A DNA stretch of 64,000 nt. It comes from Archilochus colubris (Eukaryota > Chordata > Aves > Apodiformes > Trochilidae). The stretch covers positions 35,376,609-35,440,608 of the forward strand of contig CM041084.1 in the NCBI GenBank assembly GCA_023079485.1, given 5' to 3'. Both the position numbers and the translations under genes were made by a program. The notes beneath the pieces were generated by a model. That model was given only the letters and a program-made list of their open reading frames with translations, was not told the DNA's origin and made no database searches. Of the stretch, positions 22,416-33,450 are shown in pieces. How positions within the stretch are numbered: position 1 is the first letter of the stretch; each line of letters starts with the position of its first letter.

Positions 22416-25400
22416 TTGATAAATTTCAGTGTGATGCTGTTGTTGTAATCATCTTTTGTTTGTGATCCTTCTGTGTAGAACTGCTGGCTGATTATTCTTC
22501 TGTATTTAAGGGGAAAAGCAATCTGCACAGTTTAAAAGCTTGTTCTGTTGAGTGCATTCTTGTTATTTCAGATAATGCCTTTAATGTGTTAGGTTCTTTC
22601 TGATTTTAACTTACATTTTTAATACACATCTTCAGATGAACAGCCAGCCTTAACTCTGCTCTCATTTCTCATACACGATTTTAAAAATTTTTCTTTTTTT
22701 TTTGTGTTAAATGCGTGTCATTTATGGGCTTTAAATATAAGTTAAATTCTGTACTCAATGGTTAAATGAAAAATCAGTTATTTTTATTCTTTACCTTTAT
22801 AATCTTGGCAATATTATGTTGCAGAATCTAGTTCAGCAATTCAAGGTATGAGAAAATGTATTTCCTTCTAAATATATTATAATAGACAGTAAGTACAAAT
22901 TTATAATATACTTACTACATTTCAGCCTTGGCATAAACAAGGGTGCTTTGAAATGGGCTGGTTTGTTTGTCTTTAAGGAGTGTAAGTAGCAAGTGTTATC
23001 CTTCCTTGTTTTGCAGCTGTGTTTATAATGACTTCCATCACTGTTGTGCAGTTGATTTTAACATCTGGCATGCCTTTGAAACATGAGGTAGTGCCATCAC
23101 TGCACTTACATCTCCTCTTTGTTGGAGATGATGCACGGCAGGATTCTTGGGAAGGAAACGTTCATCCTCTTAACTGCAGCAGCGCATCTCTTAATTTCTA
23201 CTTAACTGGTTTCTTTTCAAGAAGTGTCAGAATAGAAGCATCTGTCCCTTGCTTCAGAAGAGGAGCATGCCTGAAGTCACCCACCTCTTCCCTCCTCGAC
23301 TTTGACCTTGCAAAACATCAATGTTTAAGACAGTGAAGAGTGCCAGATAGCATGTGACTGGAAATCAGCAGCAACTGAGCCTCACAGTGTTAACTGGTGC
23401 AGCCTTGTGAAAGTTAAATAGATGTAATTCATTTCAGCCCCTCCTGGGATTCCTTTTAATGTCATTTGACCCTTTGGAATAAGTAATAAAATATCCCACA
23501 GTACTTCAAATTGTGTACTGTGGTTGGGATCTTTTTGGATGGCAAATGTTTATGGTCTGCAATTTGAACTACATAGTTCATAAGCCCAGGCAGACAGGAA
23601 GTGCTTCTAAACAGACAACCAACCAAGCAACCCCCTATTCAGCATAGCTGCTGAGAGTGTTAAAATGAAAAATACAAAGTAACAAGATATTATCTTAGAC
23701 TTCCAGATTTACAGGAAAAATAATTACTAAAAGAAACTTGTTTGTGGATTTTATTTTGGTACAATAAATAGGTATGTTACAAATATATAGCAGGTAATTG
23801 ATATCATACGCATTAGTGTAATGACTGTCCTAACACCTTTGCTAAAATCGCTGAAAATAGTTTGATATTTCCCCTAAATTATGAGATAATCAGTATTGCA
23901 GAAGAAAACTGCTTTTATGTCAGAAAACATTTTGACAGCTTTTTCAAGTTTTTATGGTTGAGCTTCTGTAATTGTAACTTTTTTCTCTCCCTAATATATT
24001 TTCTTCTTTCTTTTTTTTTTTTCTCTTACCAGCATTATTATTTTACCTTCACTAAAAATGGTAGAGCATTATAAGGTTCTATGTGGATGTTGATGTGTTA
24101 GCATCCATGTATATGAATATATCCCCATCCTTCACTGCCCTTTTTAACATAGGATAGGAGAAGAATGATTGTGAAATTCTGCAGCATTTTTTTTTGTTTC
24201 ATGAAGCACCTCTCAGGATGGAAAATTCAGGATGTTATATGTATTTCATTCCCTAGTTCCTGAATGACAAAGTATCTGACATTGTCAGCTGGTTACTCTG
24301 ACTGCATTCCTTAAAATAAAGTATAAATTATGTTTTTCAAGCAAATTTTTTTCATTGCTTAATTCCATGTATTATTAAACCATAATTTGGATTAAATGGT
24401 CAGTAATTCAGCTTAATGTTAACGTTTTTGCTCAGATTGTTTTTTTCCTATAAGTTAGTGTTGGTGTATTTAGGATAGCCAGTTGTTTATTGGTACGGGT
24501 TCCTGTTAATGGTACAGGAACAATTGTTAATTAAAAATGAAGCAAGGCAACAATTTTATATATAGACTTTGCCATGCTTTTTTCTTTTATAATTAGAAGC
24601 AGAATTAATATATTTCATATACATATTGTAGAAAAAAAGTTCCTGAGTTGCTGAAATAATGCTTCTGCTTATTGCAGTATTTATGTGTTTACAAGGAAGT
24701 ATGTTTTTGCTATATAAGTTAGGAAAAATTGGGAAATAAATCGCTTCAGGAAATAGATTGAAAAAACTGAACTGTGTTTTGTCATTTACAGGGAATGGTC
24801 ATGAAATATTTATTTTTTTAATTTAAGATACACTGCTAGCAGATTATTGCAAAAAACATTTCCAGTCTCAACCCTAGAGTTAGAGACTAATACTTCTGTG
24901 AAATGAGAATGCATTTAGTCCATGGCATATTACTATCACATAGTGAAGAAAGCTAAAGCAGGCACAAGTCCATTTGTTTTTGGATAGTATGATTTTTTTG
25001 AGCAACCCTCAAGTGCATTTTGTGGCTTACTGGATGTAGTAATTTGTTAAACTCCAACTTTTCTTTATTTTCTCTTTGTTCTCCAATTGCAGTGAGGCAT
25101 CTCACAAGCAGTGCTTTAAGCTGACACTTTTTAACTTTATTTGTTTCTCAAATTGTTTAATGCATGCCATCTGTCTCATGGCTGGTCCTTCTTTAGTGAG
25201 TGGCCTGCCTGATTTGGATGCTGTGTTGGGAGGCAGTGAATGCTTTTAGTTGTGAGTGTTACCATTTGCTATTTTTTAGGTTTAGAAGTACAGATGTGGA
25301 AGAATTCATAACATTAGCCTTTCACTAACCCTGCTTGGCCTGGTTCTGGTTTGTGTCACCTTGTCTGTTGTGTCACCTGTCTGTCAGTTCATCCTTCCCT

Positions 25401-26901
25401 TTTCTTGGTCCCTCCTTGTCCGCCACACACTTTTTCTGCTTGAGCAGCAGAGAGCCCATAGACTGACCCATACCCTGTAACAGCTCATGGAGATCCTTTT
25501 ATTCTCAGCTAAGTGCTGGAAAGAGGAGAGCTCTCTGTGGTGTGTGCAGTACTGCAGTAGTTTGTCTGCTTGTGAATCCTCAAAAAGGAGTAACAAAAAG
25601 GGAATACAGATTCCAGTGCAAGGCTGTCAACCTTCCAAGTTGGTTTCAGTCCCACAGTGTTTGAGGCCTGACCTGCAATGAAGGCTGGCTACACAGTTTA
25701 GGGTAGATGAGGCTCTTTCTTTCAGGCTTCAAAAGTTGCCAGCCCTTGTGAATGTAAAAAGGCTGCCAGGGTCAGCCTGAAGGTCCATTTGGCTCATGAG
25801 CTTTCCTCAAACAGCAACCACTGTGAGTTAGAATAGAAGAAGGCTTCTTTCCTGATATCTGCCCCCAATCTTAAGTGATTTGGAGCCAAGACATCTTTGT
25901 GTTTAACTCTTCAGGATTTTTTCCCCCATTAATTGTCAGAGGCTAGTTTGACTTCTGTAAGCTTTTCACCTCTGTTTAGTCCTGTGGCAGTTTCTTAACT
26001 ATGTTGGTGTGAAGTTCTTGTCTACCTGTTTTTACCTGGCGGCTGCTTGCTTTTTTGTCTGCTGTCCCCTGTCTCTTGTGTTAGTAGAACACTTTGCCAG
26101 TCCACACATGAATTCAAAGGTGTTTATCATGTTTGGTTTATGTCATGTTTTTTTTTTCTGGGCTAAAGAATCCTAATGTATTTAGGTGTTCCACCTATTG
26201 AAGCTTTTCTTTGCTTTTTTCATTCTGGTGTCCTTTTAGATATTTTTTTCTTCCATTTTATTAATGTGTTTTTTTTTTCTTTTTTGGTAGTGCCAGACTA
26301 AAATGGTATTCTAAGTATGTACCAGTCAAGTATGTAAATCCGCTATGCCATGAAGTTTTAGCAGGATGGTGATACTAAGTTGGACTGTAATTTATTTATT
26401 CTTAGTGTTGTCATCATCAAAGATTTAAATTGTATCACTGTCACTAATTGGCAATGGGAGAGCTGCTAAAACGTTCTACTAAATATTTAAAACCTTCTCG
26501 GGTTGGAGGTGACTGGCATTAACATCTTTGCAGGAGGCTGAAGGTCTGTTAAAAATCTTGTAACATGTTTAAAAAGTCTTTTCATGGTGCTGGTGGCAGA
26601 AAGCTCTGCTGATTAACACATCCAGCTTCTAGCCATAGTTGAGTTCATTTGTTTCCCCAGTAACAGACTAAAATGACATGGACATTGCATAAAGCTGAAA
26701 AATATAGTACTAATAAAGTACTTTCATTTTAAAATAGCTGTTAAATATGAAACGATGAGGAAGGCCATATTTTTGTAAATGCAATCTGATAGTATTTGCA
26801 TGTCGTATATTTTTGAGTTTTAAGGTTCTAGCCCAACACTCATGTTAATGGATTATTTTACTAAAATCTGTATTTCCTTCTTTTATAATGTGTGAGGCTC
26901 T

Positions 26902-26907
26902 TCAGGA
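26902..26907 (+). repeat. Target-site duplication, left copy (tcagga)
   Basis: Exact direct repeat of tcagga at 27311-27316, immediately outside both ends of fold-back element copy 2. It fixes the ends at 26908 and 27310. Confidence 0.85.
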
Positions 26908-27310
26908 TGTAGTGGAACAAAGCAATCAGACGCCTCTGATTACCGAGAAGTGGGTGTGAGCCGGCATCAAATCCACCTGTGCCCAATTAGGGCAGGCCCC
27001 CTATTGAGCATGTGCAAGAGCATGTGCTCTCGTGGCGCAGCTGGTTAAGACCCAGTACTGCAATGCTGAAGGCCCTGGGTTCGAGACTCCACAGAGAGCC
27101 TTGGAGGCGATGAGCGCTAGTGGCGCAATAAAGGTAATACAGTGCTCGGGAGTGAGCTAGTCTGTGGCTGTGAGTTTCACCTTTTATTGGCCCCCTGGTC
27201 TTGCACATGCTCAATAGGGGGCCTGCCCTAATTGGGCACAGGTGGATTTGATACCGGCTCACACCCACTTCTTGGTAATCAGAGGTGTCTGATTGCTTTG
27301 TTCCACTACA
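26908..27310 (-). mobile_element. Fold-back LTR-like element, copy 2 (403 bp, 112-bp inverted arms, tRNA-like core)
   Basis: Starts TGTAGTGGAAC and ends GTTCCACTACA. The arms 26908-27019 and 27199-27310 are 112-bp inverted repeats with three differences, all transitions of CpG-decay type. The flanking 6-bp duplication tcagga is exact. On the minus strand the right arm continues into CCAATAAAAGG (27180-27190), the same promoter-like block at about the same offset as in copy 1, so the two share one LTR-like ancestor despite a diverged tip (TGTAGTGGAAC versus TGTAGTGAAAT). The interior holds a tRNA-like sequence on the + strand. In LTR orientation the core therefore reads LTR, then tRNA complement, then inverted U3. 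No protein is encoded. Confidence 0.85.
27026..27099 (+). ncRNA. tRNA-like sequence inside fold-back element 2 (not a functional tRNA gene)
   Basis: 74 nt with tRNA hallmarks. The ends GCTCTC and GAGAGC pair (6 of 7 acceptor pairs). A box-A match TGGCGCAGCTGG is at 27033-27044 and a box-B match GGTTCGAGACT at 27078-27088. A CAGTA/TGCTG stem can form an anticodon-like hairpin around CTGCAA. The D- and T-stems are imperfect, the anticodon loop is 6 nt and no clean CCA-adjacent 3' end is present, so it is degenerate. The ends and boxes resemble vertebrate tRNA-Arg most closely in my recollection. It may be a reverse-transcribed primer tRNA or a captured tRNA/SINE head. Pol III transcription is possible. 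Confidence 0.5.
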
Positions 27311-27609
27311 TCAGGACACTTAAGAGTCCAGAAGATCCAAGAAGCCATTTCTAGTCTTCAGGAAGCTCACACAAAGTGTAACAATGATATCAGATGGTTT
27401 CCTGAAAATAGACCATATAATGTTTCATCCCAGAGCAGGATTCATCTGAGGATTAAAAAGGTTATTAAATGGCTACAATAAGCACTGAATGATAAAAATA
27501 ACCAGAAGTTTTTACGTCCCACAAGACTGATACAACAGCATTATCTTGCAAGGAAATCCCCACGCTTTGTCACTTGAGCTGTTGAAAGTAGTAATTGTGT
27601 GAGGTGTCT

Positions 27610-27642
27610 GTTAAGATGTTGTTAGGATGCTGTTAGGATGTT
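27610..27642 (+). repeat. Three tandem 11-bp units (GTTAGGATGYT)
   Basis: GTTAAGATGTT, GTTAGGATGCT and GTTAGGATGTT follow each other directly. They lie just 3' (minus strand) of a charged 116-codon open frame. Confidence 0.8.
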
Positions 27643-27972
27643 TTTCTTAAGATTATCTCCTTTTTTTCCCCTTTTTCTTTCATCCTCCTCTGAGGAGGGA
27701 AGTAAGTCCTCATTAAAAGCAGGTTTATAAGCATAGGGGCCTTGAGCCCTATTCTTGAATTTTTTTGGGGCCCCCCCAGCTGAATTTTCTTTATTTGTTG
27801 ATTCCCATGTTGCTTTAGGCAGTGCGTGTTCTTTTACTTGCTTCAATTGTGTTTTTCTTTGGTTCAGCTGTAATGAAACCCTTTGAGATAGTGTATGAAC
27901 TATATGTGTTGCATTCCTTTTAGATTTACCTACAGTACTCTCTAAACTCAGCATTAAAAAATCACAAGTCAA
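27622..27972 (-). other. Unassigned 116-codon open frame, possibly a retroviral gag remnant
   Basis: The minus-strand frame is hydrophilic with a Gln/Lys-rich centre and an acidic-then-basic end (LPSSEEDERKRGKKG). That texture is unlike random translations of AT-rich DNA and is reminiscent of disordered linkers in class II ERV gag. It contains G7/C4 and A7 homopolymers that are frequent frameshift points. No zinc knuckle, protease or capsid motif is visible, and no LTR pair brackets it, although fold-back element 2 is 0.3 kb away. It could equally be a chance frame. Confidence 0.2.
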
Positions 27973-29335
27973 GCACTCAAACTCTGATTTTTAAAAAAGA
28001 ATGACAAAACATGAAAATTAATGTATTGCTTTCCTTTCAGTGGTCCTTTGACATAAGTTATGCTGCATGTGTGCTGTATTTTCCAATTCTTCACATGGAA
28101 ATGTAAAAATACATATAACATTTTAGTTAATGTGGAGATTCTGAGATGTAAGTATCCTAAAGAAAACGTAAGTGTCCAGATTTGCCATAACATTTAGAAG
28201 ACCATTTGATTATTTAACAAACAGCTGTTATGTTAGTCAGACAGCATTAGGTAATGGAGTATAATACCAACAAACTATTTTACTTTGGATCAGTTTAGGT
28301 ACTTGGTCTTACCCTTTTGTTTCTTTTTTTTTTATTATTTTATAAGCAAGTAGTTTCAAATGCCTCTGTTTAGCAAAAATTTAGTGCGTTTTGGAGTTTC
28401 TTGTCTAATATTTGAAGTTAACTGTTCTTTAAATGGATGTTATGTTTAAATTATTTGTTTCAGCAGTTTGTGAGATATTGCCATGTATTTTTGAATCGTG
28501 TTAGAACAGAGGCCCTGCCAGGCTTATCCACAAGCTATGGTGATAACAGGAATCAGGTGATCACAAGCTTACGTTTAACTGACTATTTATGAACAATTCT
28601 GTACGTGAAAAGAAGTTCGGAAGTTCTACAAAATTCTCAAAACTTATAACCAGTTGTAGAAATGGAGGATGTAAAGTGTGCCACTTGAAAAAAAAAAAAA
28701 AGTTCTGGTATTTAAAAAAATTGTAAAATGCTGTTCTTTACAAGCAGAACTTGAGGGAAAATTTGAGACTTGAGTCAAAGCTCTTGATTTGTTATACTAG
28801 AAAGGTAAAAAAGTAGTTGTGTATTATTTCTGGCCAACAACTTGGCAGGAATTTAAAACTGAGTCCCAGGTTTCTGAAGCCAGAAGCCTGAGAATGTTAG
28901 CAGGATTCAGGACTGGTAATGAAGTGATACAGTGATTTCACAAATAGCTGAGATGTAGATCATAATTGCAGTGTTTAAAAGTGTTACTTGGAAAATGTAG
29001 AATTCCATATGATAACAAACAGGAAGTGTGTTAAGTGTTAGTATTGCATATGTTCCTTTTCCCTAAGTAGTCAGGCAGTTTTTGTGAACTGGTGAAAAAA
29101 AAAAAAAAGATTTCTGGTCTTTGGTCATGATGAGTTTCACACCAAGAATAATGTGACTGAGGCAAAAAATGTTTTTTGAGTCCTTTACCTACAACTTGGA
29201 TAGCTCATAAATTTTGGCACAGTGTAGCATTGTGGAAAGCTGTACTTACTGGGTTTTTTTGTGTTGGTGAGGATGTTTTTTTCTTTCTGGGATGCCAGTT
29301 AATTTCTTGCTCTAGAGTGTCCTGGGAAATCTTAT

Positions 29336-29369
29336 TGTTGCTCAACAACAATGCAGTTGTTGAGCAGCA
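29336..29369. repeat. Short hairpin (14-bp arms, 6-nt loop)
   Basis: TGTTGCTCAACAAC (29336-29349) and GTTGTTGAGCAGCA (29356-29369) pair at 13 of 14 positions plus one G-T, around AATGCA. In RNA this would be a stable stem-loop, but it is shorter than a typical pre-miRNA. Confidence 0.7.
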
Positions 29370-30707
29370 GTAGAATTCCTCTGTGACTTGTCAAATCATC
29401 CTGTCTCAGCATTACAGTGTATGAAATTAATGGGATATTTCTTAACCCTCTTTCTGGAAATACAGTTCTTTCTCTGATGGTTCTTAGTTTATAGGATTTC
29501 TTTCTGAATATAGGGAGAATAAAATTTTGTGTCTAATAGAATTTTCTTCTGTTTCTACCTTGCTTTTCATGAAAGTAATAGTTGTCCCAGGAAAGAAGCT
29601 GAATTTTCTCTTCAATGTTCCAGTAGGAAAACGAACAGGACTACAGCTATTCTTGCACCTGCTACATTAAGGAAAGGGAGAGAGGCAACACTTAGAATTT
29701 CTAAACCTATTTTTCTTTTTTCTTAAGTTGCACTTCTGCTCGGGAGTAAGAAATGTTCTCATCTGGCTGTGTTATATGGAGATGATATAGGAGAATTCTC
29801 TTCACTCAGTGGTCATTCTGTGTGTTACGTTAGCTGCAGTTCTGTGAGGCAGAAATTGTGCTGCTTGGAACTTCCTCATCTCCATCCCTGTTGTTTTTGT
29901 AGCTTGCCAGACTCATTATTTGTTTTAAATTGGCAATGAAAGGCCCTTTCTCCTTGCCTCCAGGAAATCTTTGTTTAAATGTAATTTGTTACTGAAAAAC
30001 ACGGTAAGAAATGTACTAAAACTGTAGGAGACTTTGAACCAAACTTTACTGAAAAATGTACTTATCTCAAATTTTTTATATTCCTTCAGTGTTCACAATA
30101 ACTGATCAGGGGAAGATGACACCTGCTAGAATTTTATAACCCTGTTTTATTTATGTGTAAGAATTAAAAAACTGTTTTCAAGCTATAACTTCAACCATGA
30201 ATACTAGAAAAATTTCAGATTTTATGAACATCTTTTCTCCAGTTGCTAGACTGATTTTGTTGAGATTTCTTACTAAGGGTAGTTGCTATTCTCAATTTTT
30301 CACAATCTGTTTTCCTGCAGTTACTGCAGAGCTTGTTATGTCTGACACACTTGTTTGTACTTTTGTATCACAGAGAAACAATGTCTCAGAAATCAATGTT
30401 TTTTAAGAAATACTGAGCAGCAGGACAAAAAGATACAGATGGAGACAATATGCTAGGAAAAGTACGGGGAGTGGAGTTGCATGGCTTGGCAAAGGCTGAA
30501 CTTTTAATAACTGGAAAAGACAACTTGGTACTGAATGTCCAGACTGCTCTGTCCCTGATGCACACTCACTGCCTGGATTCTAGCTCAGAGAAGGACCAAA
30601 AGGTACCAAAGTACCCCCCTGGAGCCCTCCAGCAACCCAGATGCTTCACAGGGAGGTGACCTGAAGTAGATGGTGATGCCAGGGCCAGTGCAGCCATCAT
30701 TGCTGCT

Positions 30708-30802
30708 TTTAATTACTATTATTTTTAATTAATTATTATTAACTATTTTAATTATTAATTATTAACTATTAATAATTATTAATTATTAACTTTTAATTTA
30801 TA
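30708..30802. repeat. AT-rich low-complexity tract built on TTAATTATTAA
   Basis: About 95 bp of nearly pure A/T composed of irregular TAATTATTAA-type units. Many self-complementary words make it locally fold-back. No other function is visible. Confidence 0.8.
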
Positions 30803-32906
30803 TTCTGAGGTCACATTTGCTGACCTATAAAATAGTAATGTATAATATATGGCCTAAACAATTTATTGAGGTCTTGAAATCCTATTTTTAAAATCACAGC
30901 TGTCCTGTCTACTTGGAAAGTATTTATGTATTTTACTTGTGTCTCTCAGCCTCTTTTTCTTCAGTGTTTAGAAGTGTCTTGGCAGAGTTAGTTTTTCTGA
31001 TTTAACTGTAAGTTACTTTTCACCTACAGCAGAACTTCCATACTAACAGCTTACTCTGACTTTGTGAACTTGTGTGCTGGTAGTATTCTCCCCTTGATAT
31101 TACACGGAGTTTCTGAAACATCTTTCACATCAACATCTTCATTTAATGCATTCCTCTTTTTATATCTCATGTGTCTGCATTGTTTCAATGTCTGCTTTGA
31201 TTCATTCTTAACTTCTATGAAAGTGTAGTCACCTCCTATTCTCTCTTACTTGAGTATACAGTGTTATTGTGATTCTTCCTCAAAGGATTTATCATCTAAA
31301 ACTTTGTGCTATCCAATCCTTAACAGATTTTCTCAGCTGTTAAATTTTAAAAGGTCACAGAAAGCTATAGAATTAAATTGCTGTTACTTTTTGGTTTAGA
31401 TGAAGCCACTTTCTACTATGTGCTTATTCTGTTGCTTCTAGTTTTTGGCAAATCTACCTGGAATAATTATTCTCAGAATTAGCCTCCCTAAGGAGATACG
31501 AGCTTTATATTCTTTTATTTATTCTCCTTTCCTCCCGTTCACCTCTTTTACCCGTATGAAAAAGAAAACTATTCTTAGTTCTGGAAACGTTGGGAATGGC
31601 TTGATGACTTCTGTGTTTGGGAGAGGGGAAGGTTATTCTCTTCATTCTTGCTCCCTTTTTCTCTTTTCAAGAAATTCAAACTGGCCTTTTGTTAACAGAA
31701 ATTGCTTGCTGGTTGAATCCATTGACAGAGTTCTTGCATTGAACTTAAGATACTTGTGGCTGCCTCATGGTGGGTACTGAAATTCTGTCTTCATTCTCCG
31801 TGGGTGGGGAAATGTGGTGTGTATGAGAGATGAAAACTACTGAAACTGTACAGTCATTGTTCATAGTGTTTAGTAATACACTTACGGAAATCTATAAATT
31901 CTAGTGGATCTGGAGGGTCCTCAGCAGGTCCATCTGAATCATCTGGAACTGGAGAATATTCTGCAGATGTAAAACCAACAATTCTTAGTGCTCACTCCTA
32001 AAAGATGAGGATACAAGAGAAGATTTTTTTCCATACCTCCTGATTAGGATTCAAGCTTTATTGCTGCCATGTTTTTATTAGCTGATGGAAAGAAAGCAAA
32101 ATAAAACCTATTTGTATAATTTCCATGCTTTTAAAAAAGTTTTTTTGTTTGGTTGGTTTTCGTTTTGTTTTATTTAGGTTGCTTGGTTGGTTTTGTTTTG
32201 TTTTTTAATTGTAGATCCAAATTAGAACATAGAATTAAATACAACCCCCCAAAACTTGAGGAAGTTGACCTTGTAAATCTGATTTTTCAGAACAGCAGAA
32301 TCTCTGTCTGAAAGATTCACAAGAATTGTAGTTTTCAAGTGAGATTTCTTTTGTTACATCACATACCAGTTGGAGGCTTTGAACTCCAGTGCCTGTCAAG
32401 ACCTTTGGTCTTGCTTTCTCAAAGGGAAATATGAAGAGTGGTTAGTTCTCTAGAAGATTGTTGGGCATATTTTCTGTTGAGTGCTAGAAGCCACAGGTAA
32501 TTTGGAAGTACAACCTAGAAAAAACAATCTGGACTGTGACTGGTTAGATTAAGCAAACGGCAGTTTCTGGGGTACTGAGGAAAAAGAAAGAACTGCTTTG
32601 CAACACAACTGTTGAACAGTGTGGTAAAACAACTCTTTCGAGCTTAAGGATCTAAAATGATTTCTGTGACTTATAAAAGTGCATACAGATTTCATATTAA
32701 AATAATGAGAATACACCCCTAGAAATTGAATTGTAAAGTTTTCTTAGTCAGCAGTTTTACCATTTTGTTACTTGCACTAGAGCTATTTCTTTTTTTTTTT
32801 TCCATATGCTGGTATTTTAAATATAGCAGGGACAGTGTTATTTATTCCAGAAAGTTGCTAGAGATGAGCCTTTTAGCAGAAAACAAGTCTGGAGAGGATC
32901 TTGAAG

Positions 32907-33450
32907 TGACCATGTGGATTGACCTTGTCCAGCAACCAAGAACCCACATCAGGGCTCACTTGCCCTCCCCTCACCCTGCCAGAGGAGAGAATAGGGGCAG
33001 CAACAGCAAGAATAATCATGGTTCAAGATAAAGACATTTCAATAAGTGAAGGAAAAAGGAAAGAAAAACAAGTGATACAAAGAAAATCACTACCTCCCAC
33101 AAGCAGACATATGACCAGCAAGTCTGAGCAAGAGCTGCCTTGGAAGACAAACTCTCTCTCCCCTTTTATTACTTGAGTTTTACTGCTCAGCATGATGTTA
33201 TACGTTATGAACTATTCCTTTGGCCAGTTTGGGGCGCTTGTCCTGGCTGTATCCCCTTGCAGCTTCTTTTCTATTCATAGCCTGTTCCACTGGAGATCAG
33301 AGTGAGGAAACAAGAGTCCTAACACCAAGCAACTATCCTGCAGCAGCCAAAACATTGGTGTGTTATCCACGCTGTTTTAATCACAAATCCAAAACACAGC
33401 TCCACACGGACCACTGTGAAGAAATTAACTCCTATCTCCCAGCCAGATCA
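32907..33450 (-). mobile_element. Solo LTR of an avian ERVL-type endogenous retrovirus
   Basis: Read on the minus strand, it has the landmarks of the widespread avian ERVL LTR as I recall it. Near its start are GGCTGGGAGATAGGAGTTAA and GCTGTGTTTTGGATT. These are followed by CCCAAACTGGCCAAAGG, a CATCATGCTGAGCA block, a TATA-like GTAATAAAAGGGG (plus-strand 33160-33172) and a tail near GGTTGCTGGACAAGG. No gag/pol flanks it, so it is a solo or truncated LTR. The ends are approximate, and I could not find a convincing 5-bp target duplication. The 95-codon open frame at 33220-33507 (+) lies mostly inside it and is not a gene. Confidence 0.75.

Noticed and set aside
27026..27099. A functional tRNA gene
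   Set aside because: D- and T-stems are degenerate, the anticodon loop is abnormal, and it sits inside a mobile element. Listed as tRNA-like only.
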